DNA from: Opisthocomus hoazin
Lineage: Eukaryota; Chordata; Aves; Opisthocomiformes; Opisthocomidae
Reading direction: 5' to 3'
Assembly: GCF_030867145.1 (NCBI RefSeq)
Contig: NC_134431.1
Span: 9,253,089-9,317,088, forward strand
Length of the DNA stretch: 64,000 nucleotides
Position 1 is the first letter of the stretch, and every line of letters starts with the position of its first letter. The translations under genes were made by a program, and so were the position numbers. Under the pieces are notes generated by a model. It was not told the DNA's origin. It saw only the letters and a program-made list of their open reading frames with translations, and did not search any database. Positions 34,038-48,784 of the stretch are shown one piece after another.

Positions 34038-37000
34038 GAAACACTTCCTGAGCGATTATCTTTGTGCAGCTCTGGCAAGCAGGAGCCATCCTGTGCATAG
34101 AGAAGACAGGCTAAGCTAGGCCCGTTTCAGCAAAAGAAACTTAAAAAAAACGCCAAATGTGCGCTCCCCGTATGAAATACACAGATTTTCAAGCAGAGGG
34201 AAGTGAATGCAAACTGCCTGCCTGAGCAAATGTGTCTCAACATGCCATTACTGACAGCATTTGGATATTTTAAACCTGAAGGAGGACAAGTTCACCCAGG
34301 TCACAAAAGCTGTTCTTTAGAAACAAAAACGTAAATTCACTTTGCTGGTGTTCTGCAATGCGTTTCATGGAGAAAGCAAGGCCACGGAAAGAGAGCAAAG
34401 CATACCGAAAGTGAGCATGCACAGGAGGGACTGAAATTAATTACTGAACAGTCTGAGAGAATCCTCCTACTCCAGAGTTTAAATATATGAACACCTACCG
34501 TAGCAACCATATACCGACAGATTTCTTTAGACACTATGGTAAGCCAAGCCTTAAACAGGAAAAACTTCACGTCTCATTTCCACAAAAACTATTATACAAT
34601 TGAAATTGCATTATCACAGAGGGTTGCTGCCGTTCAGTGCGTGCCCTCCCTGTTTATAAAAAAGCTGCAGAGGATAACCAAACCCATCAGCATCACCCCA
34701 GCTACTGCACTCCGCAGCCCCCCCGCCCCCCCCGGGCCTGCCCAGGCTGTCTGTTGCACACCACTCTGACTTCCGTGTCAGCCGGCTGCCGCGGCAGCTT
34801 CCTGCCGATTAACCCTGTAAGACTTGGTGCTTTTTACCGCACAGTGCAGGCCCGAAACAGGCGTAGATTTCCCTACGTGGCAAGTTATCTGTCTGCTGTG
34901 CCAAAAACATTAGTAGAGCTTTTCAGATGTTTTTGCTTTGCCTTTTATCTCTTACTAAAATTCCGCAAAAGAAACAAAATGAGAAAACGGCATGTAAGCA
35001 GCTAGTTTGATCTCGGGCCAATTCCCAAGCATTTGATTAAAAAATGTGATTCAGTTCTCTTCCCTAATACAGTGAAAGTGGGAGGATTTATCGCTATGCC
35101 AGCAAGGAAGAAAATCTTAACTCCAGATGAAGATTTTAAAGGTCAAGTCTTTCAAAAGGCCCCAAGCAGCCTTTACATTTTTGTTCAAAATTTTGTACCC
35201 GTATTAGGTAGCTCAACAACATCATTCTATAGCCATCAACAAATTATTATGGAAACCTTAGATAAAAGGTGATTCTGAAGCATATTGCATATTATTGAAG
35301 GATTCTTTATAAAAAAAAAAAACAAGGAAAAACAAATGGAGCTGTAGAGGGAGAGTTTTAATATTAAAACAGTAATTATTAAATAGTGAGATAAAATAAC
35401 CAAAGCAAAATAAACATTCTTCCAATACAGCATGCAAGGTCTAGGATTGTGCAAAACCGATTATAGAAAACCCTCTCCCATAAATCAAGGCCAGTTTCAA
35501 ACAGAATGTGCACTTCCCTCTACCTTTACTCGAGTGCTAATGATCCCAGAAACAATCACTTCAAACAAAACTAACACCCTCCCTTAGCTCCAACCAGCAC
35601 CTTTCATCATGTAACTACTTTACCACACACACCTCTCTGCTTGAGAGCCGACATGACTCATAACAATGCAACTCAGTAAAATTAATAATCCTACTCGGCG
35701 TTGTCCCCTACTGCATTCAGATTATTTCTTGAGATATCGTTGTCACAGGAAAACTGCCAAACAATCCTATCACTGTGCTTACATTTTTTGTGTTCTTGCG
35801 TTTTAGGCTGCAACAGCGGATTAACAGCCCAGAGGATAAATTCTCATCTCATAAGTAATTCTGGAGTCTCTGCTGGAAGCGTTTTCCCTTTTTAGCTTTG
35901 GCAGCGTTTTTCAGGGCAGGGAGCAGGAATGCTCATGGGTTACACTGGCAGTTTGTTCTGTTTTAGGAATGTAGCAGAAACTAGAGAGAGTGCTGCTATA
36001 AAGGGAATCGTGCAGCCCACTACAGCAGCAAGAACACACTGGAAATGCATGGCATTGAAGTGCATACTTGTATCAGTTTTAACAGTTCGAACCATTCAAG
36101 ACAGGTTTCTTTTTAACTGCATACCTCAAGGCCTGTGTCACTCAGAGATATCACCCCCCAACACATAAACATCTGAATTTTGATTCCTACATGCAGCAAA
36201 TGTGAGGATTGCCAGCGACTAACATTTATGCTCATTAATTGACTGCTCTAATATTATTCTATATAAAAAAAAAATCCTAATCCCTTTGAAGTACAGCAAG
36301 GGAGCAAAGCTCAATACACTGTATTTGTCCATGTTTGTGCTAATCAAGACTGGACTCTGGGAATGCAGAAATGCTGATGGCGGCTGGGAACACTGCCAAA
36401 CTGACACACTTGGACCTATCGGAGAGAATCAGCATGCAGCAGATAGACAGAAGCAGAAGCAGCCTTAGAAAAGGCCTAAGGTCCTATCATCTTCATTCAA
36501 GGAAACAGTGGCCCAACTGCAAATGAAAAATTTACAAACCTTCAGACATTAGCACAAACAAAAACCTAGAAAGCTACCAGACAGAATATAGCATTTGTAT
36601 TCAGCTGCAAGGCTACTCTGCTAAAATAGACAAAAGAATTCTGTTGGGAATCAGGAAAGGAAAACCTGAAATATCTTTCTCTTTATTTTCTTGTCCTTAC
36701 ACATATATTGCAACAGGAGGTACAAATCTGGTGTAAGGACACACAGGCACATCTGGAAAATTCAGAAGATTTTGTCTGTTAAGTCGCAATGATTGCATGT
36801 CCTACTGAAGATTAACCAATTCTTTTAAATAGGAGTGGTGGATTTTTTGAGGGGGAAGGGAAAGAAAGGTAAAGAAAACAAAGAAGAGGAGGCAGGGGAA
36901 GCAAAAAGCTTTGTTAGTGCAGAAGAGAGGGTGGAGAGATTAGATTAGCTAGTATTTGCCCTTTTCAATGCTTTGGAGATGTTAAGGGAAAACAGGGCTG

Positions 37001-40000
37001 TGAGACAGGAAAAAAAAAAAGGCTAAAGAGAGAAACTAAAGGAAGGATGGAAAACACAAATTCAGTCAAAAAGAAATCAAAAGACAACAGTGTTAGAAGT
37101 GCAACCAACTATATTTAGAGTTCTTTGCAAAGAACTCTGCCCGCTGTGCAGTATCTCCAGAAAGCGCGCACATCAAGCACCACAGTGTTGTAAGGGACTA
37201 TACTACTTAACATACACCAAAAGCCTCAAAATTAAACAAATACCAGTAAGGAAGAGATTTCTCTGTCTGACAGAAACTGGGGGTTTGATACGTGCCCCTA
37301 TAGGGGGTGAATAATCACTGTCAGAGGGGGAGCAGTAGGGTGATGGACAAAAGATGGAGCTTTAAAAATAACATTTTTAACAGATACACAAAAGGAAAGA
37401 GGAAATGTCATATTTTCCAAGGATAATAATAAAATATATAAAAAAAAAAAAAACAGGGGAAAGGAGTTGCATTAAGGATTTGTAGTGTAGTCCTGGATTT
37501 CCAAGTCATTGACTGGCAACTCTAATTTCTAGACTAAGATCATGAAACACTGCATTTCAGTGTCTTTCCTTTTGAGTGTTTTTTTCCACCTTTTCCCCTT
37601 TAACCTGAATCTGCCAAAGAAGAACAGAAGACTGCCATCTGATGCAGAATCCAATAATAAATGTCTATAAAGGCAGTTCCCAAACTCTTAAAACTAGGCT
37701 GGATGCTAAAATTAGTGACCTGTCTAAGAATGTTCATAATGCTGTAAATTATTAGAAACTACTGGACAATATCTTTATGACAAGTACGTAGCTAATTTGC
37801 CCATAAACTTAAAAGGCCTTGTGGCCAGATGCATGCATGCATTTATCCTTCTAAGCAATATCTTTGAACACTTTGGTTTACATCACTTGTTCTGGATCAC
37901 AACAGTCACTCATTGTCTGCAGATTAAAAAGCTGGGTTTGTTTGTAATATACACTAAATATCTGGTGCATTATGAAAGTTTCTCTTGACAGCCATTTTTA
38001 GCATGCTGTGCAACTGCTTATGTACCTTTCCTTCTAAAGGAAATCTCCATTCATATTCAATCAGCTGCCAAAAATACCTGGGAAAAAAAAGCACCTTTAA
38101 GCTCTTTCCTTTACCTGCTGTAGCTTTTTTAAAGAGATGCTACAGCCTATGTTATCTTAAGGCATAAGCCCATATACTTAATCCCTTTTACCCCCAATTT
38201 GAACCAGTGTCTCCAAGATTTAACAGCTGGGAGCTGGGCTGTTTGATATCTTGTATAAAACACGATTTTCATTATTACATACTTAAATTATATGCTCTAT
38301 ATTAAAAGCCTAACAGTTATAATTTATTTCATATTTCATATGCAGCCAAATATTTTTTAGTTACCTGGAAAGCAGCTGTGAGATGTGCAGATATACATGT
38401 CAGACCTAAATCATATCCACCATGCAGTTGAACTGCACCTGTGTAGCAAGTGAATTTATCATGCCTACCCTGTGATAACATGGTATTGAGTTCAACTCGC
38501 TGCACATGCAAGGTCTGTGGCTATGGGAATGTAGATGCCTTGCATGAGACCTAGGTACAAAATCCTGAAAGAAGTCAGTGTTTCACCTGGGGATTCTAAT
38601 GCACAAGTGCAAGACGTTCTGCATACAGCACTTATTCTGACTTCAAGGTCCTTCCCAGGAAAATAGAAGAAAGTCACTACTGTTAGAGAAGAATTATTTA
38701 GGACCAGGTCTGGGTAATGCTAAACTCTAGTCCTATTACTATGGCTCCTTTCTCTCTTTTGATTTTTTTCACATTCAGGAATCACTTGGTTAGCAGTAAT
38801 GAGATACATTACTTTTCTTGTTGTTTGGTTTTGGTTTTTTAATAAAAGCTGATTATCGCACAGAAGACTCCACCAGCTAAAGCTCATACCAAATATGTAA
38901 AGTGATGGAACTACAAACATACCGCTATTACAGTGACTTTTCCTCTCTCCTAGGCTCATAGCTCATCACAACCCACTGCAAATTTAGAATATATCACTCT
39001 CACTTTTAACGTCTTTCCTGCCCTTCCACACACTAAATTTGCAGTTTGGCTTCAGCTTTACGGCTCTGCATAGTCACACCTTTCTCCTCCCTTTCTGCTA
39101 TTCCGATTGCTATACTCTTCTCATTTTTGTGGTTTGCCTCTCACCAGCACAAAGTCCTTCTGTCTCTTTCCACCACAGAGGTGCAGTACAATCACTTTCA
39201 CAAAGGTTTAACCCATAGTTTCACCAACCTTTTTTTTTCTTTTTTTAATCAGACTTACCAGCTTAAGCATCTCTCCATTCCTTCCTTCCTTCCAGCCACA
39301 GAACTCAGCTCAGTCACACTTCTAGCAGAACTGTCTGTATGGATGCATGGAGAACAGGACAAGTGAATGAAATATTTACTGTGTTAACTTCAACCCAGGA
39401 AAGGCACCAATTCACAATAGTTCACAACACTGCTGCAATAACAATTGTAGTGGCATGACTGAAAGAGCAGGAGTGAGAAGCTCAAGATAATTTAAACAAT
39501 CACTACCACTAAAAGAAATTTTTGTGAAAGTACACAATCAAGCACTGCATCCATATTTTTACCGGATTTGTGTTATTAACTCTGTTTTCTTCATGCCCAG
39601 ATGACACTATGGATTTGTCCTTGTCTCTCCAACCTTATGAACAGGCAGGAAGAAAGAAAGCCTTTGAAATATAATCGTGTATCTCAAAAGAAGCAACACA
39701 ATTTCGCAGCTGTGGCTTTGTCTCCTGAAGCCAGGTGAAAGGCATGCCCATAATTAGCACACATTTCACTCACCTTAACTAACATCTGCATAAACTGTTG
39801 AATTCATTTTAGCACCTTTACAGATTATTACTTTTCATGCACTGTTGGATTTACAGGCCATGTTTACTAAGCCCTCCTTATCAAGTGACAGAAATGAGGA
39901 CACTACTGAGCTAATGCCACTGTAAAGTTGTTTCCAACAGGGACACTTACTGTAAAGAAAGCTATGCCCACATCAAAAAAAGTAATTCTGAAAGGGCAGA

Positions 40001-43000
40001 AGACGTCATGCTCTATTTATTCTACTTGCCAGTAACAATAAAATCCAAGTGTGTGTTAATCAGATACACAAATAAGTCTCAACTATGTCACTAGTCTGCA
40101 AGTTTGTTATTAAATGAACTTTGATACGTTTTTTAAAGCCACAATATCCTCATATGACATTGGAGTGGACAGATGTCAGAGTTTAGGGGATTCAAAAGTG
40201 GAGTTGTATGCAACATTTCAACCACATAAACAGCAACAGAACAAAAGTATAGGGGAGATAAATTTCTGTGTTGAAGCTACTATAGGTCCAAAAAGAACTC
40301 AAGCACAAATGTCAAATTTACCCTTTTATAAGGCATTATTCTGACTTCTTGTATAATAGTCTTGCTTAATCTTGGCTTTTAAAGATAGGTTGGAATATAA
40401 CATTCCAGGCACTACAATGCATATTGAAAACAAGTTGTGATGTTACTCTGCATTTTGGAGCATTATTAGTATTTCAGGAAATACCAAGTTATTTCGCAGA
40501 GGAGGAGAAAGAATTCTGCAAATATTTCTTAAGCAACTCTATGCAACATCCATTCACAGGTGGAAGATAAAATTAGTACTGCGACCCTTGTTTTTTTGCC
40601 TTTCTCTCAATCTCTCCTGCTGTATTTCCCTTAAAATCACTCTGATTCCTGTCCTGCAATTTGCACATTTTTAATCTCTTCTGTGCATTCGGATAAGTGA
40701 TTGTTCTTTGGAAAGATGTGAGAATGTTTTGGGATAACAACCCATCCTGGACATTAAAATGTTTGCACAGTGTTAACACAGCAGAAAAACATAATGGGGG
40801 GGGGGGGAAGAAAAACATTTGCTAGTTGTTATAAATTCTTCATGTTTATATGAGTGAATAAAAATACTTAAAATACAAAAGGAAAACCTATACCAACATT
40901 TCTAACTTAGGTCCAAAATAATTTTCATGACCTAAATAAAGCCTGACAAAAGAGATGCTTTCAACACCCCCACCAAAATAATCTAAAGTGGATACAGATT
41001 TTCAACTCCTTAATCACTGCTGTAGTCCTATGCTTGTAAACCTGAGATAGAGATAAACACTAATTCACAAAGATGAAGAGTATGCTTTCTAAATTGCAAA
41101 TTTATGAAATCAGAGACAGTATCTGCACATGCATTTTGAGTCTAGCTCCTGAGTTAGGCCTAAGAATTTAATTAAACAAGATGGTTAAGATTTTATATAA
41201 GACTTTACTGCCACTGAAAGGGGTACCATTACTACCAATCCCACTCCCAGGCACATATTCCCTCTTCTTCCATTGCACTGGATTTATTATTTGTAGAACT
41301 CTGCAGTGAGCCAGTTCAGTTTGCTCAATCAGCAGAAAACTAGATGCAATGGTGGGATTAGACTCTACAGCCACAAATATTGGAGAGAGGGAAGGAAGGA
41401 AGTTACCCCTTTCAACACTTAGGGGCAATTAGTCAGTTCAAATTGTCTGTACGTCCCACTTTCCCCAAAACTCACTGCTACAAAAAGAAAATTACATACA
41501 AATATTGGCCAGTTCTCTGGACTTACTGTGTTTTGACTTCGCAATGCTTCTCACTCATCTACAGTGTTCTGGGTAAGATTAGTTCTTTGCATTCCTGTGA
41601 GAAAAATGAACCTTTCAGCACTTGGCCTGTTCTTTTTTTCTCTGTGAGAGTCTATATTAAAATGAAAACAAAACCATAAACCACAAAACCCACAGTATAT
41701 TTGCAGCAAACTCTTGGGTTCATTTACATGTGTATGCATTTGTTTAGGAAAACATAGATCTTGATAGACAGGTAACATAGAATACCAACAGCATTTTAGA
41801 TTGCACCCAAAAATTGATACTGACATTTTTGCTGACAGCTCAGAGAACAACAAAAGGATTGTATGATGAACAAACACTGAGTTCTTTTTCCAGAACTGAG
41901 CAGTATGGGTGTATAAGGCAGGACTATCAGTGGAAAACTTGAAATGCAGCTGTCTGTGTAATTTAAAATATAAAAAACTGATCCTATGTAACTCATATTT
42001 AATAATTAAAAATTCTCTTTAACATTGCTTCAATTTGCAAAGATTTGTAAAGCAAATGCTGTAACAGGCAATTTCTTTGAAAAGCAATGTTGTCATTCCT
42101 GCTTGTTCTTAGGATTTTTTTTTTAATTAAAAAAGTCATCTACATAGATTTTTACATGATATTGTTCCTCATGTTAAAATACAATGAAAGTTTACATAAT
42201 TGTCCAACATTTAAATATTTCTGTTTTGTGTAGTTCGCATAAACACTTGAAAAAAATGTAAATTATTTACAGGAAAAGCAAGTTCTAGTACAGAACAACC
42301 AGGCTTGTCCTGTAACAAATTTCAAGCCTGCAAGCTGTTCTGTATTTGTTGTCAAAGGATAATTTCCAAGATTGGAGCCCTAGGCTAAACAACTCTGTAG
42401 CTTTGTATGTAGTGCAGCTGAACTATTCTTCACCTACTTTTGCATGTAATCTACTGAAATGGCATCCTGATCTTGATTTGGATGTTTCTATAGGATAGAT
42501 ATTTAAAAACAAATTTCTTTAAACATACATAATAAGGCCATTTTCCCAAGTTGTTTAGTAAAGAATTAAAAATTTATCTATTTCTACTCACTCAGATACG
42601 TTCCAATAAAATAATCCTATTACATCAAATGACCAAAAGCTGTTTTCCTTACTTCTTGTATGGAAAGGAAATGTAATAATTTCACAGATCTGGCAGTTTT
42701 TTCCTTACATATTTCGCTAATTTTGGTAGAAGTGTAGCATCCCCTAGCGTTCATTCATAGGTTATTACACGCCAAAAAAAATGCGGGCATCTAATCACAT
42801 CTAGAAAATGCTATTCAGAGCAGTTTTTGCCATAGGATTCAATATTCATTTTCACTTCGAGATTTTAGCAGACTTCACTGATCTGCATGATAACCACAAA
42901 AAAGTCGGAGAGTGAAGTTTTTCTCAAGGGACGTTGACGTCTCTGTACTGTAGTAGCATGAAGAGAAGCAGTCAACGAGCGCGTTTAAGCCCATATATTG

Positions 43001-46000
43001 GTTAGTGTCAACACCAAGACCATGGATGAACCATCTTATACTGACCTGTGTGGCTCTTACATCAGCAGTCACCATTCTGGACCTCAAGAAGAACCCTAGC
43101 CAGCAGTGTTTAATGCTTTCTTAGTGAGGTAACCATGGAAAAATGTCTGGTGCTTTGATGGAAAGGAGCAGCTCACATACGTTTCATTATGCTAGAGCAT
43201 AATCTTCCTTTAGCCACATCAAATGCCTTAAGTGTAAATTTAATTCTAGGAAGACAAACAAGCAAATGCAAAGCATTTGAAATCACCGCTAAGTCTTAAT
43301 CCAGACATGATTTTGCCATATAAGTTACAGTTAAGTATCTAGTACTATGAAACAAATCTTCGTAAACATGGATAGAGACAAAGCAAACTGGTTCTTGTTT
43401 CTTGCAGACAGATAATAGAGGCAATTGGGACTCCTCTATTCGAATACATAAGGCAACCACCACCAGGGCACACTCACATAACCCCAATAAATATACATTC
43501 AAAAGAGCTGAAATTTATCATAAATTATGACAAGATTTCTTCAAAGTTCTGTCAACATTGGATGACATTCAAAATTAGTGGTCTTGCACAAAGCACATGT
43601 GATTTTTTGAGATTCAATATGTCAGATTTAAATTCAATTTTGCTAACTAAAAATCAGCGGATGTGTCTGAGCTTTCGGATCTACATTTTCATTTACGTTA
43701 AAAGTGAGCAGTTGCAACCAGAATGCCATTCATTCTGAACTGAATGTATTCCTATATATCTTAGAAAATTTAAAAAAAAAAATCTTTCAAGTAGTGTGAC
43801 AATCACAGTACTATAGTTTCACAAGTTAATCAAGAAAGAACATAATGGCTTAGTTCCGATAACCTGTGTTCTCTGCAGTAACCCAATAGAGATCTAATTT
43901 ACCTAAAAATGCCATGCACAGTGTGCCTTGAGCTTAGAGATGGGATAGTTTCCAGTTACAAACACATTTTTCTTTACCTCTGGCTGATTTTCTTGACATC
44001 TGTTTAAGATTTTTTTTCCTGATGGTGGGAGGAAGCCACCCCACCTTGATAACATTGAACATATAAACAAAATACAAATTTCATCCTCCTCTGGATGGCA
44101 TGACAACACTGTTTTGCCAGCCAAACTGATAGAAAAGAGCTGTACTACAAACAGTTTTAATCAACATTTCTAAGAAGAAAGATCTAGTGCTTTAGAAATA
44201 AACCTCTCCACCTCTCAGCAGCAGAAGAGAGCTGCTCAGTTTTGAAATTAAAAAGCCAAAGAACTTTATTTAGTTCTATTCTTCTCATGTCAACAGAATA
44301 ATTCAGGCAACTAGAGTGACATCCAGCAATATCATAGATGTCCTAGATATCCCATATGGCCTCTAGCTTCTACTCCTCAAGGCCAAGAGTCTCTCGTAAG
44401 CCCCATGTCATACGTGTCAGCCCCATGAAGACAGCTCAGCTAAATCCCACCCTTGGAAAAATTCTTAGACAACATGACATAATTGGGGTGCTAGTTAATA
44501 GCTACCTGGAACATAAAGGAATCAAGGCTTTTACTCACTCTTGAGACATACTATGCTTTTATCACACAAGCTATACAGAACAGTCAGAATTAATATGTTT
44601 AGGCAGACAGACAAAAATTTGTGGAACTCATTAGTATCTCACCTGCCTTAAAGTACTACAGAAGGTTTGTGAAGTTCTATAAAATGCTACTTCTTACAGA
44701 GAGATGTTTTTATAGATGCCTCATTAATATCATTAGTAGTTTTATGTGGTTACCATATAACAGGAAAGAACAATATTTTTCAGAAGAGACAAATCTTATG
44801 AACATAAGTAAAGTAGAAAGAAAGATAAACCAGACACGGAGCATTTCTCCATGACTAAAACTATTGTAAAATTCCTTACAAAATTCCAACATATATACTT
44901 TGGAGGCCATGATGAACACATCTTGTAACATACCCCACTAATTAATACATTTAAAAAACACATATCGCTAAATCATAGCAGCATAACATAAAGTCACTTT
45001 GCAGTACACACAAGAATTTGTCCTCTCATGATCCCAGGCATGAACCTTTGAGTATTCCAGCCACTAAAATACTATATGCTACACTTTCCACTGTTTTGTA
45101 CATGCACAGGATCATTTCTTCCCAACATTAATACCTCACTGGCTGTTTGACAGAGTAAGCGATTAAACTGGGAGAAGCTAATTTAAGAACAGATTTTTTG
45201 GGGAAAAAGAAAGCAATAGAACAAAAATAAGGTTAAGTTTACACTGTTCAGTCTTGCTCTCTGATATTGTTATACTGGCAAGAGAGCTGATTTTGGACAG
45301 AAAAGTGAAGAGCATAGATTCTTTGCTATTTTTTTCCATATTTGCTTTTGTGTGTTTAGGCTATACAAGTTATATTTGTACAAACACTAATTCTCTATAG
45401 TTTCAACTTGCAGTTCTCATTTTTTTCTTTAATGCTTAAATGTAACCATTGCACAGAAGAGAGACGATGCTTATTTACAGAGAATAAGAAGAGATGTTTA
45501 TATGGAGTATATTCTTGATCAACAGCCGTGACAGAATATTCACTGCAACGGGATAAAAGCTAACAAGGGGGGGAGGGGCGGAATGGTTCCTGAAATGATA
45601 TCAGTGTTTCTGTGCATCTAGCACTTAGCTGTTATAATCTGCACTGCCCAGGCTCGACTGGCAAATTGCATTTGTGTCATCTCAGCCTCATTGTTTGCAA
45701 CAGCCTCGAATAAACTTTCAATTTGTAATACAAATAGTAGTAAATCATGACAATAAATCCAGGATTAAACAAAATTTCTCGTCTCAATTCCCTTCTAAAG
45801 TTTGTGTTTTATTGCACTTTTAGGAGTGTTAAAGGTCAACAATGGATTAAATATTTTCAAAATAGTTTCATCTCATTTTAGGAGGCTTGCTGCTAGGTGA
45901 TTCCACATCTAAGCAATGCCAGTGTAGTATGTTGACACATTACTACACAGACACTGGCTCGGCAAATTTCCAAGCAAGCATAATATATATTTATAAATAT

Positions 46001-47403
46001 TGACTTAGGTAGAACAATCCTTAGAAAGCAAAAAAAAATTCAGGGAGTTTATCCACCTCGATAAAAAATGAAGAAATATCAGATTAAAAAGAAGGGTTTA
46101 TTTTCAGTTTCAATTATTTCTAGTCATTAGTTTTTCCTTGACAGACTACTTAATGTATTTATACATGAATGAAGTATTAGTCTTTGCATTGCAGGGTCAT
46201 CTATTTAAATGTCACTTTAATGGCTTATTACATAAAACCCCAGGGTGAAATCCAGCCCTATTATCTCTAGTGCGTCCAGAGTTTCACCCAGCACATTCGT
46301 CTGTTTTTTCAATGCATGGAAATCACAGTCTTTCAAGGAAAATAAAATCTTTTCCAGGCAAATTAAAAATCAATAATGTATCTAAGCCCTTCTTGTTCTA
46401 TTAAGTTGTGAACAATAACAATTAATATAAATGTAAATTTGCCAGAAATATTTAAGAGAAATGGAAGAGTTCTTCTGACTGCAGTCTCATATTTTATTTT
46501 TCATTAGTCTGTTTTCTTGTATTGCTGTTACTAATTTGCAACTACCAATACTTGGTTTTTTATTCAAAACACTTTATAAAAGCATTACTCTGCTCATTTA
46601 ATAAATAGTAAAAACAAATTACTTTCCTCCTGTAAATGACAAGATGAATACAGTATTATGACCAGAGTGATCAGCTTGGAATACAACAGAAGGGAACACT
46701 GGGTTGAAGAAAATGGTGTGCATTCCCTCTTCCTTTTGAGTGCAAACATATAAAAGCCTCTGGAAATTGTCCACTATTTCTTCTGCTGATTTCTGTTTTC
46801 ATGATTCCTTGGTGAATCCTTACATGCAAGAAAAAAACCCTTAAAACCCAAGCCTTTTCACTACTTTTAACTACATACTACCTTCAAGCCAAAATATAAA
46901 GTTAGACAATACCAGTTATTAGAAGTTAATGGGCTTGAGAGGGATCTGGGATAGAACTAGGACGACAGTTTCAAGCCCCATTCTGTAACAAGCAACATGT
47001 TGCTTCTGCGTAATGCTATGAGCCCTGGAGCATACTGGCATGCACTCTCTAAGCACAAAAATAAGATGGGACAAGGGTTTCTTTGGAAATAGTAGGGAGT
47101 TCAGCAGTCTAAATCATTCTAGAAACCCTGTCTATCAGCTTGGCTGTGATTTCACAGCTTCACAAACAGGTTGGATTGTGCTTATTTGTGATACACATAT
47201 TTTGCTGTCAAAGGTCCCTTTTGGGTCTTAACACAAAGTAACACTTTTTTTTTTTTTTTTCCTATTAAAAGCCCTGTAGGCTTTCATAGCCTTCAGTCTG
47301 GCAAAGGTAAACAGAGATGACTACTAATAAATGGTCACAGCTCACTGTTCTCATTATAGTAGATTTATACAGGCCTGGTTTACCTTCTTTTTTTGTGTAG
47401 ATC

Positions 47404-47548
47404 AGATTGCATTGGAATTTTTCAAAGACCAGACTGGATAAAGCCATGAGCAACCTGGTCTAACTTCATAATTTGACCATGCTTCGAGTAGGAGGTTGGC
47501 CTAGAGATTTCCTGAGGCTCCTTTCAGCCTGAATGTTCCTATGATTTG
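47404..47548 (+). mobile_element. CR1 LINE 3' fragment, degraded
   Basis: The phrase ACTGGATAAAGCCATGAGCA, then ACCTGGTCTAACTTCA, GAGGTTGGCCTAGAGA and CTCCTTTCAGCCTGAATGTTCCTATGATT follow the CR1 3' consensus with many changes. It is older than the copy at 21.9 kb. Confidence 0.85.
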
Positions 47549-48779
47549 CAAAATTGTATCTATTTTTGTTTCTCTACTAATGCAGTCTGAAACTTTCTTA
47601 AAGTTCAGGTAAAGAAAGCCTGGAACATAGGTGCTTTTTTCTAGCTATGAAGTGAAAGAATAGTTCTAACCTGTGCTTTCATTCCTATTTATGTTTTGGT
47701 GGCACTTTTTGGTTATTCAGAAAGAACGTGACACAATAAAGAATTCACATTATTAGGGGGACAGGAACATATAGAGGAAAAGAGTTATTCACAAACTAGT
47801 ATAAATTATTGGATGATTTTGCAATGTCCATGTATCATATTGGTAATTATTCCAGACTCTCCACCTGCTACTAATACAGATGTATGTACCGCATTTGAAG
47901 ATATTATGCTTATTCTTCCTTTATTAGCCAGTCATTTAAAAATTGGGAAAATAAGTATAAAGTGCAATTTTTTGTTTGTTTGTTTGTTTTACTGCTGTAT
48001 TATTAACCCATTAAGGAGGAAAAGGAAATGGTTATTATGAGGATAGATTCATACTAATATTAATAAACACAAAATAAAATGCAAATGTGAAGTGTTCTCT
48101 GGAAATATTTTAAGAGGTTTTTTAGCTTAAATTTTCCCTGAAATAGTTTTGTTTCAAATTAAATCTGCCCCAGACATGGCCAAAAATGTAAGAGCCTGAA
48201 AACCTAAATCACTGATTTACTAACATTATCCAAGCTGTAGAAAAAGCATGTATTATTCTGACAATATAACGGTAAATAGGAGTGTTTACATTTTCTAGTT
48301 TCCAGAATGCAATTTATGAGATAACACTTTTTAATATAATAATCAGCTGGTGATCTTGAAAGCTGTTCTTTGAAGAACTGCATATCCAGCGATACAAGCT
48401 CCATTCCAAAAGGGAAATATACATTACAACAGAAACAACACATAAATGCACAAAGATGTATGTGGAAATAGGTGATTAAAAATCTATGCTGCATATATCA
48501 GTTGATTAAATGATTACCATTTAAACAAGGTAAATATAAATGTTGTAAAATGATGCAGGGTTAGTGCCAAGCAGATATATGTGAAATGTGCTAAACATGA
48601 AAACAGGGTTTTACAACCAGTATAAATCAACATCCAGGTTTGTGGGTTTTTTATGTATATTAAAGTAGATTCTATTCAGATAAGAACTTGACAGTATCTG
48701 GAGAACCTATTTACAACATTAAATGGCAAAATACTTTTAATCTCTCTATTTTTGTTCAACTATGTGGACCTTTAAAATA

Positions 48780-48784
48780 CCTTG
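48780..48784. repeat. Provirus target site duplication, left
   Basis: CCTTG directly before the first LTR base. The same five bases follow the other LTR at 55485-55489. With the last LTR base included, ACCTTG is shared, so a 6-bp duplication with a shifted LTR end cannot be excluded. Confidence 0.85.

Larger units (their letters stand above)
33871..48779. other. Non-coding, AT-rich; possible ZMYND8 5' intron
   Basis: No gene was supported. It includes the putative promoter at 34.0 kb, a modestly GC-rich patch near 34.7-34.85 kb, a 12-base G run (40796-40807), a degraded CR1 (47404-47548) and a TTTG repeat near 47.97 kb. If ZMYND8 also starts in the 60 kb CpG island, this is part of its first intron. 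Confidence 0.7.

Noticed and set aside
34637..35005. 122-codon plus-strand frame over a GC-rich patch
   Set aside because: Pro-rich start comes from C runs; no conserved motif seen.
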